From Tomocerus qinae (Eukaryota > Arthropoda > Collembola > Entomobryomorpha > Tomoceridae), in assembly GCA_020055645.1 (NCBI GenBank), contig CM034546.1, forward strand, positions 77,872,001-77,936,000: DNA of 64,000 nucleotides. The letters run 5' to 3'. Below are positions 42,641 through 55,665 of this stretch, in pieces. A program made the translations under genes and the position numbers. The notes below the pieces were generated by a model. It was not told where the DNA came from. It saw nothing but the letters and a program-made list of their open reading frames with translations, and ran no database searches. Each line of letters starts with the position of its first letter. Position 1 is the first letter of the stretch.

Positions 42641-43599
42641 CATAATAATAAAAGTAATTTTGACGTTTTTGGGGCAAAATTAGACTGATTTAAAAAAATG
42701 TAAATTATTCCCCATTGTTGTCATTTCTGGGCACGCACAAGTATCCTGAAACTCAACAAAGTGCCAACAATTAATGTTGTGAGAAATAAGTGACAAAATG
42801 GCGAATTTTAGCCTGTTTTGAAAAATCCTTCTCCTCATATTCAACTCTGGTTATTATAAATAATTAATAATTTTATGCGATTTAAAAGAAATCAAACCTT
42901 TACATTAGGGACCGTAATTACCTAAGTAAATAATAATTAAAATTCCTATCAATTTCAATTCTTTCTTTTAGTTGGTCGTGTAGTCAACTAAAAACCATGA
43001 CGTTACTCTTCGTAAGTAAATATTAGTTGCAATACGAATTTATTAAATGGACTAATATGTAATTTGATAAATCATATACATGTGTAGGTAGACTGTCTTA
43101 TAGTTCGATAGGACACTAACTCTGTATCACAAGAATTACAATAAATAAGCAAAAATAACGCATACCGCATAATATTATCAACCGTACCCTATCATTGACA
43201 TCATTGTTTGTGGTTCACATTAACTAGGTATATTTCGCCAATTTCCATAGTTAAGATGGTAGATAAATTACAAAATAGGAAGAAATAATACCTCTGTGTA
43301 CCATTTTCTGCTATAATCATGTCGAAAAAGTCCCAACGCCAACTGGTATTTTTGTATTCTTTCTCGTAAAATATCCATTGTACTTAGTTAATTGTACATT
43401 ATTACGACTCATTAATTTACTAATGCGAATTGTTAGGCATAGGTATTCGAAATAGTTCAACAGCCAATATCACCCACCTTCTCTTTCCTAAAACCCACGA
43501 CATTTATTGTTTGGAATGGAAACAAGAGTCTTATTTTCTAAGTACCAAAAATAACTGCTATGAATCTTGTCTAGATATTTCGAAAGTTGATGCAATAAA
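42641..43599. other. Stretch upstream of the chemoreceptor-like gene
   Basis: Mostly AT-rich with no clear gene. An open frame at 43430-43615 could be a 5' exon of the next gene but is not well supported. Confidence 0.3.
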
Positions 43600-44939
43600 A
43601 TGGATTCGCAAGTAATTATTGATTGTGCGGAATATTATTTTACGGTATGCGATAAACTTAAAATAGGATATTTAGATTATAACAAAAAACGACGTATTGT
43701 TACACCAACAATGCAAAGAAAAAAACTAATTTTATCATATTGTGGAATGGTAATACTATTGTCTACATCAATTTATGGAGTGGCAATACTTCTAGCCCAA
43801 GTTTACATGAAAAGAACTCTTTTCAATATTTCTCAACTAGGTGTTTTAATTGTATTTATCACACTTGGAGTTTTCAGTTTTTCAGTGCACAAAATGGTAC
43901 AAAATCATACCAACGAATTCTGCCTTCTGGTGTCAAATATTCTTTGCAACAATGCGAGTAAGTACCTACCTAGAAATATTACTAGTGTTTGTCTAATTAT
44001 TATTTAGTATTCGAATACTTGGGATTAAAATTTACGGAAAATAAATTAATCCATCTTCATTTGGAATGGACTTAGATTTTAGTACTGGCGGCCTTATCTT
44101 TACCTTAAAGTAAAATTAAAATAATAAGTAATATTTTTTCAGAGATCTTTCGAAGTAATGGAACTAAAATAGAAACCTCAGCAACAAAATTCACGGAATA
44201 CGTTCTCAAATCAGTTCTTCCATTTACAATTGTTGCACTCCCTTTAGGGTCTCTACTAATAATTAAATTAGATTTGGACATTTTCTCGTGTAGAATGAAA
44301 CTGTTTGGACTAGATCATCCTGTTCTATATTTATTAATATTCGCACATCATGTATATTTCATAACATTTGGGATATTGGGATTGGTGTTATACAATGGAT
44401 TAGCCTTTTTATACATTCAAATAACTTCCAATTCGTTAACAAGCATTGCACCTCAAAGAGAAAAAAATAGCGAAACTTTTATTTTTGTAAAAAGGAGAGA
44501 ATTTATTCGTTCCAGAAAAATTTATATCATTTTGTTATTACTGAACAACTTATTTAGTAATTTGACCAAATTTTCCACACCAGTTTATTGGGGCGCAAAC
44601 ATATTGGGATTATTGGTTGGTAATTTTGCGACGGTGAAAATGTACCATCAACTTGGTATACCATTGTATTTCATTGCACCTTATGGCTCCATTGTTGGAA
44701 TGATTGCAACTAGCAACTTACTTTTCACAAGTGGGAAACTGAATACGGACTCCGTCCACTGCAAACGAATATGGCAGTCTACTATAACGTCCAAACTAAT
44801 GCAAAAAGAAATTTCAGCACTCCGGCCATTGACTTTTCAAGTAGGTTCGTTCTTCTATGTTACAAAAGAAACCCTAATTGTATTTTATTATTTTATTTTA
44901 AATCACACCATTACAGCACTTCTCTCCATTCAGTTGTAA
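43600..44939 (+). CDS. Chemoreceptor-like seven-span membrane protein
   Basis: Exons 43600-43957 and 44143-44939 (GTAAGT and TTTTTTCAG at the junction) give 384 residues, the usual length for hexapod gustatory or odorant receptors. There are about seven hydrophobic segments (LSYCGMVILLSTSIYGVAIL, LGVLIVFITLGVF, FTIVALPLGSLLI, LYLLIFAHHVYFITFGILG and others). The C-terminal block (ALRPLTFQVGSFFYVTKETL, then a span and TITALLSIQL) is the most conserved-looking part, in the place where this superfamily has its signature. It is likely a ligand-gated cation channel in sensory neurons, by family. The subfamily is not clear. The gene seems complete, unlike the one split by the Polinton. Confidence 0.6.
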
Positions 44940-46189
44940 ATTTGATTAACTCCGATACAATTTTTATCAATTAGAACACTTCTATGAAAAATGATATCTA
45001 TTTTACTACCTTAGATTGTTGATACATATTTTATTATATTTCCAATCCAATTTCATGTTATCTAGATTTAGCAATTATCCGAGATACTTGGATTTAGCCT
45101 ACCTATCGATTTCTTATGTTATGTTATAATAATGTTGTTGCGGGTAATTAATAAATTTAATGATTCATTAACATTTATAACTTCATTATTTTTTATCTTA
45201 GTCGTATTAATTCTTAGGTTATAATAATTGCAGATGTCTTTCAGATGGTGAAGAAGTCAAAGTAGTCAGCTCGGCAAATGTGTAGCTTGGTAAATTAGTT
45301 GGCAGACACTCAACGCTGCAGTAGATTAATATTTTAATTTTTAACTTATGCTACCATTTAGAATTTTTTATCAAACTATTAGTGTGTGAAACGTAGTATA
45401 ATAATATATTCTGCTACAACATTAAAATTTGTCCTGCCGATTAAATGAGCCCAAAAACAGCAATCATCCTGTTGTTACATCTATATCCTAAAATTCATAA
45501 TCAAATAGATTTACCTGTTGCCATTTTTTCGACTACCCTAATGGCTTGTTTTCATTCTTGCCGATACAACTATATAATTTGTAAACGGGGAAATTGAAGA
45601 CGTTCAACTGAAATGCACTTTCAGCAAATTCCCAAAAGTAGGCATGGTTATTCCATTTCAAAGGCTAGAGAGGTTAATGCTACAGACTAAAAAAGATACC
45701 TGTATCTGCATACTAAGGGTGTTAACTGCAAATTCCTGCTAAGCCACTGTCCATATGAAAAATGAATTTGTAGCTCCATAGATTTATGAACCCATGCAAG
45801 TGTTTGTACTAATTGGCATTGGACAGTTCCAAACATAAGGAAAATAGTGAGGGATGCCTATAGGTTATATAGGGCGCAATAAGAACGCTAATATAATTAT
45901 TATTTACAAAAGAACATTGAAAACAAATCCCTAGAGACTCTACTTGCTCGTACGTCACCTGTACTCGAATAATTACTTGTACGAAGTGGCATAACCACAT
46001 GGTAATTATATACTGCAATAGCTTAATCGTTACATCTGGGGAAACCATGAGTTGCTAAGCAGAGTAAACAGACAGATCCAGTTTCTACAGCATGTAATAA
46101 TACTTGCTTGCTATTTAGATGGTATATGGTATTTCGTCACAGAATGCAGAGATATGAATCAATTAGTATTATACTATAATATACTATTT
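44940..46189. other. Intergenic stretch
   Basis: AT-rich. No gene, RNA gene or clear repeat is supported. Confidence 0.35.
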
Positions 46190-46335
46190 TCCAGATTTTT
46201 GAGTTCATATAGTGGGGAATCCTTATGACGGCAGTGAATTTTTTGCTGTCCAGTGGAAGCAACACATCATCAGATATTCTCTTCTGCCTCCAAGATAGCA
46301 CTCAATTTACAATCAAAGGAAAAAAGGGTTAACAG
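46190..46335 (+). promoter_or_regulatory. Degraded duplicate of the carotenoid-oxygenase promoter
   Basis: GTGGGGAATCCTTATGACGG, then GCAGTGAATTTTTTGCTGTCC, GTGGAAG and finally AGATAGCACTCAATTTAC match 48498-48595 (GTGGGGAATTTTTATGACGG, GCAATGATCTTTTTGTTGTC, GTGGAAG, AGGTAACACTCAATCAAC). The TATA part is lost. No coding exon copy follows. Confidence 0.65.
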
Positions 46336-48475
46336 TAAGTACAACCTCAGTATGGTTGTCTTGTGTACAAATATCGCAAACATTATTGCATTTGAACTTT
46401 TCTACTTGTATATGCACAGATAAATAGCAAGACATGTTTAAAATAAATAGATTTAATTATTCGATATTTATACCATGCTTTCAAGCAGTGTGAAATTAAA
46501 TTATTGAAATAGGGGGATGACAGTTATCTGGCAAACAATCTTACAACTGGAGAACAAATATCATTATTATCCAAACATCCTTTTTCGTCTTGTGTTGATA
46601 TAAATACCTAAATAAAGTATAATAAATTGTCTGTTTTCCATTTTTAATTTTTAAGTATAATATAACATCGATTTAAATTACAGAAACACAGACATTGAGG
46701 ATTGTGTTAATAAACTTTGCACTTGCGACTATTTGGAGAGAGGCTTTTTAATAGTTTTAATTTTTACCCTCATTAATGTACTTCCCTACAATTGATTATT
46801 GGATTTCATATTTCTTATTACTACAGACTGCCTTGTTTTAAAAAATCAGAGTCGACACTGAATAATGATCTATGCATGATTAATACTGTAGAGATACAAT
46901 ATAATAATAACAATAAGTATATTGTAAGGTTTGTATAGAGTAGAAAATTTCTCTCTAGGTTTGGTTAAATCCACACCTTGTTCTCGAGAGCCATTGATGT
47001 CTTCTAAATGCAAATGTGACTTATTGCGAAAAGCATTGTGCCATACAAGCTATATTTAAACCAATAGTAGAAAGTAGGTAGATACGATCATAAATAAATA
47101 ATCAAAAATAGCATGCGGTCAATATTATTTATTATGCCACTCGGTTGCCTACTGTCAGATTTGATCATTTGCTTGCATTTGCAAGTTATTCAGTAAACTA
47201 ATACCTATTATTAAGATTGTGATCCCAGCTCCCTAGCTTGAGACTGATACTCATAATGTATTTATAATACTACAGCTTTTTTAATGCTTGTTTTATGGGA
47301 AAAAAATCATAAATTCCGATGTGATTGCCTAATATTTCTAAATTTGTTGACAGCTTTTATTTCATTACAGCTGCACGGATATTTGATTTATGTGTTTTGT
47401 AGTAATGTTATCAGTCAATAGCTCAACATCCATTGAAAAAAGGACTAACTCATAAAAACATGTAAATTAAAATACGCCTCGAGTGAGAACCATCTTAATA
47501 AGATTATGGCATATTTCACAGAATAATTAAATCGTATACTTTTCAGCTAACAACACTCTACATGATGGATCAAGTACGATAATAACTTTGAACTAAAATA
47601 AATACGTACCTATACGGTAAATACGCTTAATAAGTAGCGTATTTACCCAAAAAAACGAAATTTGATTCAACCGAGTTGTATTAATCGTCTTGGTCTCCTA
47701 AAGTAAGAGATAGGACGTCTTTTTCATTACAAAACGGATTGAGTTATGAGTGATGGGGTAATACAGGAAAATGTAAAGCTGTTTTATTACACAGCCATGT
47801 AAGTTCACAATGATTTTCTTAATGAAGTGAAAAATCCCATTACCAAAAACATCGGGGCAATTCCCTCTGAACAAAAAAGTTTACTTCGGTTAGATATCTA
47901 ATGAAGCCGCGGTACTACTCTTAATATTTTAACTCTGTTAACCAAGTATAATAATGAACCCGTATATGTACATAGATTTTAAAACCCAGCAGCAAAATGT
48001 CCCTACTTACAACTTACCACTACTTACAATATACCAGAGAGTAGAATTTGATGTTAAGTATGCTTGCCCTTTAACACGCGTCTAACTTATCATTTTAGTA
48101 TCTTGACACTCATTATACTTTATTTGCAAGTGCGAAATATTCAGCAAACAAAACAAACTGTTTAACAATGGGCCCATCAATTTGTATACATATACACTAC
48201 CACTACACCATCAAAGTAGGTAATTAAATAGGTACAAGTGCAAGTAGCCTAAGTACATCCATAAGGAAATTACTGAAATGTAAACTTGCATGCATATCAT
48301 GAAATGCTATTTGGGCTAGCCGAGATGGAAATTACAGTGCAGAGTCAGTTTCATTTGCTCACACACTAATACGCACTTGATCTTCAGATTGTCTGCACAA
48401 AGGACAAGTCTATACATATATCCATATAATATGCACCTGTAACGGACTGTCTAGTATATTCCCAAAGTTTCCAGT
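46336..48475. other. Intergenic stretch
   Basis: About 2.1 kb of AT-rich sequence between the two promoter copies. No gene copy is recognised in it. If the promoter duplication once carried a gene copy, nothing readable remains. Confidence 0.35.
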
Positions 48476-48883
48476 TTCCATAAGCTCGTAGTTGATGGTG
48501 GGGAATTTTTATGACGGCAATGATCTTTTTGTTGTCTTCTGTGGAAGGCGTATATAAGAGTAATCTTCAGCCAAGGTAACACTCAATCAACTAAGACCAA
48601 ACGGAAAGGAGCAACACATCTTACGGAAACTCACTTATCGCATATAACCAAACCTACTCTTCACTCACGCACATACAGTGAACATAATACAACATCAACA
48701 ATGAATTGAGTAACAGAAACAGCTTTGTTTTACATTGCAAACGTTACATATTCTTTGGTCAGGAAATAAATTGTTATTTCTATACCAAAAATTATTTTGT
48801 GTGTTAGCATTAAAAAATTATTGAGTGCGTTCGTCTTGTGATAATAGTTTTGAGAATTAAGTTTGACTTAAACATACAAAATC
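48476..48883 (+). promoter_or_regulatory. Promoter and leader of the carotenoid oxygenase
   Basis: A TATATAAG at about 48552-48559 lies about 30 bases before an initiator-like ACACTCAATCA (48581-48592). The leader would be about 300 bases, with a two-codon upstream frame at about 48701 (ATGAATTGA). The block upstream of the TATA is the part found again at 46190. Confidence 0.6.
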
Positions 48884-51180
48884 ATGCCTGAATTACAGCC
48901 GTTGGATAAACTTTTCAAAACTGCAGAAGAATTGGCAAAACCTGAATTGGCACATATAAATGGTAACCCAACTTTTATATTTTAAATTCTATACTACAAA
49001 TTGTGGGTAGAATTGTTCAATAACCATTGTTATATATTTGAATCATAGGAACGGTACCTACTTGGCTCCAAGGCACATTTTTCAGAACTGGTCCAGGAAA
49101 ATTCGATTTTGAAAATAGTTTTACCATGAACCATTGGTTTGATGGTTATGCAATGCTATCCAAGTTTTCTATCAAAGGAGATGCTATCGAATTTGATAAG
49201 AAATTTTTAAAGTCTGATGCATATAATCGAGCATGTGCTGCACAGAAACCAGTGATAACGGTATGAAGTGTTTTCTTAAATTATTATTTTACTGACGTTT
49301 AGCAGTTAGCAATATTTATAAAAATAATTCCATAAAAATTTAAAAAGTAGTAAATTTTTTTATAAATTTGAAAAGAAAATTAGTTCTGAATAAATATTTT
49401 AAATTCTAGTTTTAAACTGTTAATATATTTTCAAATTGCTATGCATTTTAACTTAAATGCCTTTTTACGACTCTAAAACAAATTAACAATTTTTGATAAT
49501 AATTCATTTCTGGATTCTGGACAAAGCTAAGAAATATGATAAACACTTAGGATATAAACGTAAGAAGTAAGTATCTATGTCTATACGAGTGTAAATAATT
49601 AATTTAATTATTATTGTTTTATAAATAGGAATTCGGAACTAAATCCTACCCAGATCCAAACAAAAGTCTCTTTTCGAGATTAATTTCCGCCGTACTGCCT
49701 ATAGAACTCTCTGATAATAACTCAATCTCCCTGTTCCAAATGGGATCAGATTTGTTTGCCACATCTGAAACTTCATTTTTCCGTAAATTGGATCAGTGCA
49801 CTTTATGTCCAGGAGACAAATTCGACAGCAATAAATGCTATGGGACAAATGTTGCTGCAGCGCATCCTCTGACTGACGAAAACACGGGAATTATGTACAA
49901 TTTCGGGAATACTTGTCTCACCGGCTTAAAATATAATCTTATCAAGATCCCTGCTCCAGCAAGCAATCAATCTTCAAAAGACATTTTCAAAAAGTCAAAA
50001 ATACTCTGCAGCATTCCATCAAGTTGGACTGGACTCATGAGTTATACTCGTAAGTTCATATTTTTGCTCTTAATGTTATCCTATTGTTTTCGCGCCAAAA
50101 CTTTCAAACAAATTTTCATAGTATATATTTTTAAATAACAAAGAACTTCAGATTTTTGATGTATTGTAAAAATAGTAATTCATTATTGTATTATAAAGTT
50201 TCTTAATACTTTAAAAAACTTTTTTTTTGCTTTAACTACAGATAGTTTTGCCATGACGAAATCGTATGTGATCTTCGTGGAACAACCTTTTGTGATGAAT
50301 ATTGCCTTGGCGGCCAAGACCTACTTGAAAGGACCGTCACTTAATGAATGGTTAGAATGGCGACCAGACCTTAAGAATCGATTCTTTATTATTGAAAAGG
50401 AAACAGGGAAAGTGATGAAGACGGAGTTTTTGTCAAAAGATCCTTTCTTTTTCCTCCACACTATAAATTCTTATGAAGAAAACGATCAGGTACCTTTTTT
50501 AAAGAATAAAAATTAGCACAGCAATAACTTAGCAATGACAATGTATTTAATCGGTCTACTTTTTGTTTCTACAGATAATTATCGATCTTAATTCATATCC
50601 TAATGCTGACGGTCTTTTGGACTCACTTTATCTATCAAAATTACGTGGGGGTGATTTATCGCAAGGCGTCCAAGGTTCAGCCCATCGATATATTATACCA
50701 CTCGTTAATCCTAAAAGCGTTCCAGAAAATGTGGATTTAGTGGCAGTCAAGTCTAGTGCTACGGCCATACGTGTAGGATCAACTATAATTTTAACTCCAG
50801 AAATATTAACGGATGAAGGATTTGAAATGCCGACATTAAACAAGAAAATCTTAGGGAAAAAGTACAATTATTTCTACGCAGCGGGTAATCTGAGTCAAAA
50901 TAAATTTTCTAATTCTATATGCAAATTCGATACGAAAAAGAAAGAAACTCTGCTCTGGAAAGAAAGCGAATATTATTTTCCTGGAGAACCAATATTTGTT
51001 CCCAATCCAAATGGTCTTACAGAAGATGACGGAGTTCTCATTTCAGCTGTGACTGATTGTCGTGAGGAAGCAAACGACTTTATAATTATTTTGGATGCAA
51101 AATCCCTTACGGAATTAGGAAGGGCTAAGTTCAAGGCTCAGATACCTCAAGCTCTCCATGGAATATTCCTCCCTTCGTAA
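48884..51180 (+). CDS. Carotenoid oxygenase (BCO/NinaB/RPE65 family)
   Basis: Five exons, 48884-48962, 49049-49260, 49629-50049, 50242-50489 and 50575-51180, with consistent GT-AG ends and phases, giving 521 residues. The family's four iron-holding His are in place at H176 (AAHPLTDENTG), H238 (HSFAMTK), H310 (FLHTINSYEEND) and H515 (LHGIFLP), close to their positions in animal BCO1. Also seen are FRTGPGKFDF and NHWFDGYAML. The metazoan PDPCK motif reads PDPNK here, with Asn for Cys. Family members cut carotenoids with O2 to make retinal or apocarotenals, or isomerise retinoids. Which reaction applies here cannot be told. No signal peptide is present, so it is cytosolic or membrane-attached. 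Confidence 0.93.
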
Positions 51181-53847
51181 ATATTTGGGCTGGAGTATGA
51201 AAATAGTAGCTAAGTGATAAACATAAGTGCGAGTGATTAAAAGTCCACTTGAGTATAAAATACGTACCAAAAAGGCTATAGGAAGTTAAAAGTAGGCAGC
51301 AGCGATACGTGCTAATTTTTTACTTCAATAATTGTTTATGCACGCATCAGCTCACTTGTGCTTCATATGTAAATGAGTAGCACACTTTGTACTATCACTA
51401 TGAAAATTGTTAACCATGATACAAATATACACAAACAAATGTGTAGTTATATACATACAGCATAATACTAATTGTGCTTGTTTGGCTGTCCTTTGTATGC
51501 AGGTCGTATAATGAATAATCTTTCGTTGTGGTATTACCTTCGGGCTATTGTTAATACTCTTTACTGTTCAGAGTTGCATTTTTGCGATCGTGCAGGTTTT
51601 TATAATGTCAACGTTATTCAACGCTTATATTTTTATAATTATGATAGTAGCTACACGTAGTTGAGCATTTAAAACATGTATGCAGAAACTTTGATGCCAT
51701 ATATTTATTTGCTTATTTTAATTTTTAAACTTATTTTAATTGTTAATTTATTCTCATGGTTATTTGAGGAGTTTAGTCATAAAATTCTGCTGAAATGTTA
51801 AAACTAATCTTGAATGCAAAAATAAAGCGTTGTGGAAATTAATTCAAGCAAAAAAGATATTTCTGTAAGTGACATTCTGTTTATTGCAAGTATGTAAACG
51901 AAAATATGTTTACATGTAATAATTTGTTCTACGTCTTAACTTAAAGGTTGACATCTGTACTTGAAATGGTAAAACTACAAAAACAATGTTTAATAATATT
52001 ATGTGAATGCGTTATTTCCTGATAAGGAAAGGAAATTATCCTTATTTTCTTTTGCAATATTATTCTCCTTTACCGCATGCCATTCATTGTAGTACATTAC
52101 TTAAATGCATAATAAATTAAATCAGCTAAGAAGCGAAACGGCCTCACTTTGTAGGCTAAGCTGATACACACATAAGCACACAAGTTTAAAGTTTATATGC
52201 AATTGATATTGATACTCCTTATATAATTAGGACTATTATTGTATGTAGGAGGCAATGAAGCATGAATGATGCTTTGTTCAATTTATGCTATTAAACCAGG
52301 CAGTCATTGGAGAACTAGACGATTACACGATAGACAACCAACTTTTACATTTATATCATCATTGATAAAAACGTCATTCGACATAATTATCAAAAATCTT
52401 ACAATTTACAATTGGTAATTTAACATGGGACAATTCTTCTACCAAATAACAGACTGGTAGTATACTATCCGCCTCCTGGTATACTCGATCTGAGTCTTGA
52501 TAATAAAAGGGTTTACTTTAGTCGCCCAAAACGAATACTTTGTATGTAATTGAGTTCACATTACAGCTGTTTGCAAATCTTACTAATAAGTTACTAAAAT
52601 TTCAGTAGATAACTAATATATTTTCAGCAAATAGAAACGGGGTGGCTTGAGATAAGGTTCTGCAGGTGCAGGACTATATGTTTATGGGATGAATTGTTTA
52701 ATATGCTACCATCGCAGAAAAACTTAAAACAAAACATGAAAATCAAATATTATATTTATTCGGATAATTTCGTTTTTTGCATATTATGCAGCCCCAAGAA
52801 TGGAAATGTCCATTAACAACGTAGCGCGTCCAGTGCAACGTCTGCCTTTGTACATTTTTTACCCATTAAAATTACGATTTAGTTCAATGGGTACAATAAA
52901 ACGTAGAATATAAATAAACTCGTTTAAGGAAAATGAAGCTCATATTATTAAACTTTACCTTGACTTGTTTAAAACCAAAATGTCCGGAAATGGGTTAAAA
53001 ATTAACCTTACAAATAGTAATTGTGGGGCAGTAGTGTGGCTATTTTAGAGGAAAGTGTGTAGGTGGTGGGTAATACTACTTATTTTATATTAGCTTATTT
53101 AATTTATCTTAGACCATCACCAATGCTATTTTTAACAATGACAGAGATGGCCTAATTCTTGTACCTATTTTGCTGCTCTCTCCTTCAATAAGTTTTCACA
53201 TACTTTTATAAATCCCTTAATGTTTCGCAGTAATATAAACCATTAATAATAAACAATATCCCTTATATTAAATTAAATGATACACATGTCTGACACATCC
53301 ATAAAAAATGGCACTGTCTTTCTACATTGAGTATTTCTCATTATTTTATTTCATTTACTAATCATTTTTGTTCCGTTTATTAAAGCAGAGGCATTATTTT
53401 TTGAAAATAATTTTCCGAAATATCATTCTTTCCAATGTAATTGCCAATTGTTACCGATTGAGGTGTGGAAAATTTAAATGTAATTTTTATAGTATACTAG
53501 GCCCCCAGTATAGTATACTATACAGGAATTGGTTCAATTTCAGAGTTATAGGGACAACCATAACTGCCCTCTTCTAAATAGTTACTGATTAGGGGATTTG
53601 TTATTGAAAAACATCCTCAATTACCGACTTAAGATGTACTATGTTGCACCTCTTCGCATCTTCTGAATAAATACCTGATGCCTGATGCGGCGAAACGTTC
53701 AAACAAGCATATATAGACGCATACAGAGAAAGGCTGAAGTAACTGGGCCATATGAGCATAATAATATGCTTATAAATGCATTGTAGGTAACAATATAACT
53801 TGGGTTCGGGGTACCATAGAAATCATGGAAAATGTTAACACTCCTAT
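51181..53847. other. Intergenic stretch
   Basis: It begins with the 3' end of the carotenoid oxygenase. An AATAAA at about 51821 is the first clear polyadenylation signal and is rather distant. The rest is AT-rich with no supported gene. Confidence 0.35.
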
Positions 53848-54545
53848 CAGGGTTACCAGGTATACTTAAATGGCAAGTATTATACTTAAATTGGGCCCTA
53901 TACTTAAAATACTTGCAAGTATTTTAAAATACTTAAATTATACTTAAATATACTTAAATCAGCTAATATCGAAAACAGTGAAATAACTTAATGTCCTTTG
54001 ATATTAGAACACACTTTTTTATCGTTCAGATACGTTTACTAATTGAAATTTTCTCGCGCTTCGCGCGAATTTAAGTATTTTTGTCTTTAAATCCAGTTCA
54101 ATAGTCAAAATTGTCTTCCAATGTCGAAGGAAATCCATTAATAACTTATCAGTGGGGTATAAATAACAAACGTCTCTTCCTCAACTATGTCACTAAACCG
54201 TTAAAACTAAATTACTTAAAATTCGTTAAGTCTTTATTGATCAGTTTTGAAGATGAATTTCAAAACTTTCTCTCGCTTTACGCGAATTAGTATTTTCTCT
54301 TGATTTCCTCCTACATATATGAAGTACTATGCAAGAATATTTATTTCAAAATACGTAATTTACGTATTTTTGCTTCTTTTTCAACAAAAACCGTAAATTT
54401 GTTAGCTGCGCTCATATGATTGCGCCAAATACGGCTGTATGACATTTATAATCATTTAACAAGACGCGCCCGAAGGGCGCGAGTTGGTAAATGGTTACTG
54501 TTGGCCAGGATACTTAAATTCGTTGAAGAAAATCTGGTAACCCTT
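53848..54545. mobile_element. Non-coding DNA element with GGGTTACCAG ends
   Basis: It starts GGGTTACCAGGTATACTTAAA and ends AAATCTGGTAACCC, giving a terminal inverted repeat of about 12 bp with imperfect extension (TACTTAAAT). The inside is full of (A)TACTTAAAT repeats and holds CTCGCGCTTCGCGCGAA, CTCGCTTTACGCGAA and GCGCCCGAAGGGCGCG palindromes. Its end also appears at about 37924. No coding capacity. Confidence 0.65.
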
Positions 54546-55044
54546 TGGATTGTAGTTATATTCTAATTTCTAATGTATTTTTTGGCATTGCTATGCATAA
54601 GCCCAGTTACTATAGCCCATCTCCGAAGATTTAAGTGTTATTATTTAATCCATTTCAAAAGCCTACGATTATACATAGTGATATGGATAATTAATGGTGT
54701 GGTAATATTAAAACTGATATGTGAATATAATTTCCCATGGCAGTAAACCGTATATAGTATTATAATTATTGTAGTTAAATGTGCGAATATATACAAATTG
54801 ATAATTATTCTGGGATTTGATTATGTTTTTCCTAACATTCAAAACTTATCTAGCCACCACAGCTTTTAGCATATTTTTAGGATTTTCGCAACATTACGAC
54901 AACATTCATTGACAAATGTGATGTATTTACTTAAATACGTAGTAGTAATTAGCATTTGATATTAATTTTAATGCTAATACGCATTTTGTGGCTTTAATCA
55001 GATTGTAATTAAAACCAGAACGGAAGCAGCACAAATTTTTATGG
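54546..55044. other. Upstream region of the defensin-like gene
   Basis: AT-rich, no gene. The last part is the promoter side of the peptide gene at 55143. Confidence 0.35.
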
Positions 55045-55052
55045 TATATAAA
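55045..55052 (+). promoter_or_regulatory. TATA box of the defensin-like gene
   Basis: TATATAAA, about 95 bases before the ATG at 55143. This leaves a leader of about 65 bases if transcription starts 30 bases downstream. Confidence 0.6.
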
Positions 55053-55142
55053 CGAATGGAAGGACAATCTGTGTACCCATAGGCTGTAAATTAATTTCTT
55101 TTGCAATAATATCCACTCATCGTAAAATTCTCTTTCTCGAAA

Positions 55143-55665
55143 ATGAACTCAAATTTATTTTTTGTTGCTGTACTAGCAACGATTGTTCTGTGTGCATCTT
55201 TGGGTAAGTTTTTCCAGACAACAGTATTTTATAATGACAAAATCACATGGTATTTAACTTTATTGATAAAATATTATTCCATGGGCCAATATTGATCGAG
55301 TCGAGTGTTTTATTTGAAATTGCAGTTCAAGCCGACGACGTGCACGTCAAAGAATTGGACCACTTGTGTGATTATAGCACTCGATGTAAGTCATTTCATG
55401 ATTTCGTCCATAACAAATACTACTTAATAACATGTTTCCAAAAGTTGGGTAGTTTAATAGCTTGCTTCCAGTTGCGACATAAAAATGAACCATAATTTTC
55501 GTATTTTCAACAGTAAATCCAGTAAAGAGGAAGCAATGTGACATGGGTTGCAAGAGCGCAGGACATCAAAAAGGTGGCAAATGTGGAGGAACGTTTTATA
55601 AAGAATGTAAATGCAAAGTCAGCACTGGGAGTCTTCTTTTAAAGAAAATATTTACCAGAAAATAA
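55143..55665 (+). CDS. Defensin-like antimicrobial peptide precursor
   Basis: Three exons, 55143-55203, 55326-55385 and 55514-55665, with GT-AG ends and phases that agree, giving 90 residues. A signal peptide (FFVAVLATIVLCASLVQA) is followed by an acidic stretch and then a six-Cys domain: C-x12-C-x3-C-x10-C-x7-C-x-C. The C-x3-C and C-x-C steps with a Gly-rich turn before the fourth Cys (KGGKCGG) are the cysteine-stabilised alpha-beta pattern of arthropod defensins. A basic tail follows (LLLKKIFTRK), which is longer than usual. It is likely secreted into haemolymph or gut to act on bacterial membranes or cell-wall precursors, by family. Activity is not shown. Confidence 0.8.

Noticed and set aside
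43430-43615. First exon of the chemoreceptor-like gene
   Set aside because: The frame is not hydrophobic and no convincing splice links it to the ATG at 43600. The shorter model gives a full-length receptor already.
53500-53525. AGTATACTAG...CAGTATAGTATACT palindrome
   Set aside because: Short and AT-rich. Such palindromes are common in this base composition.
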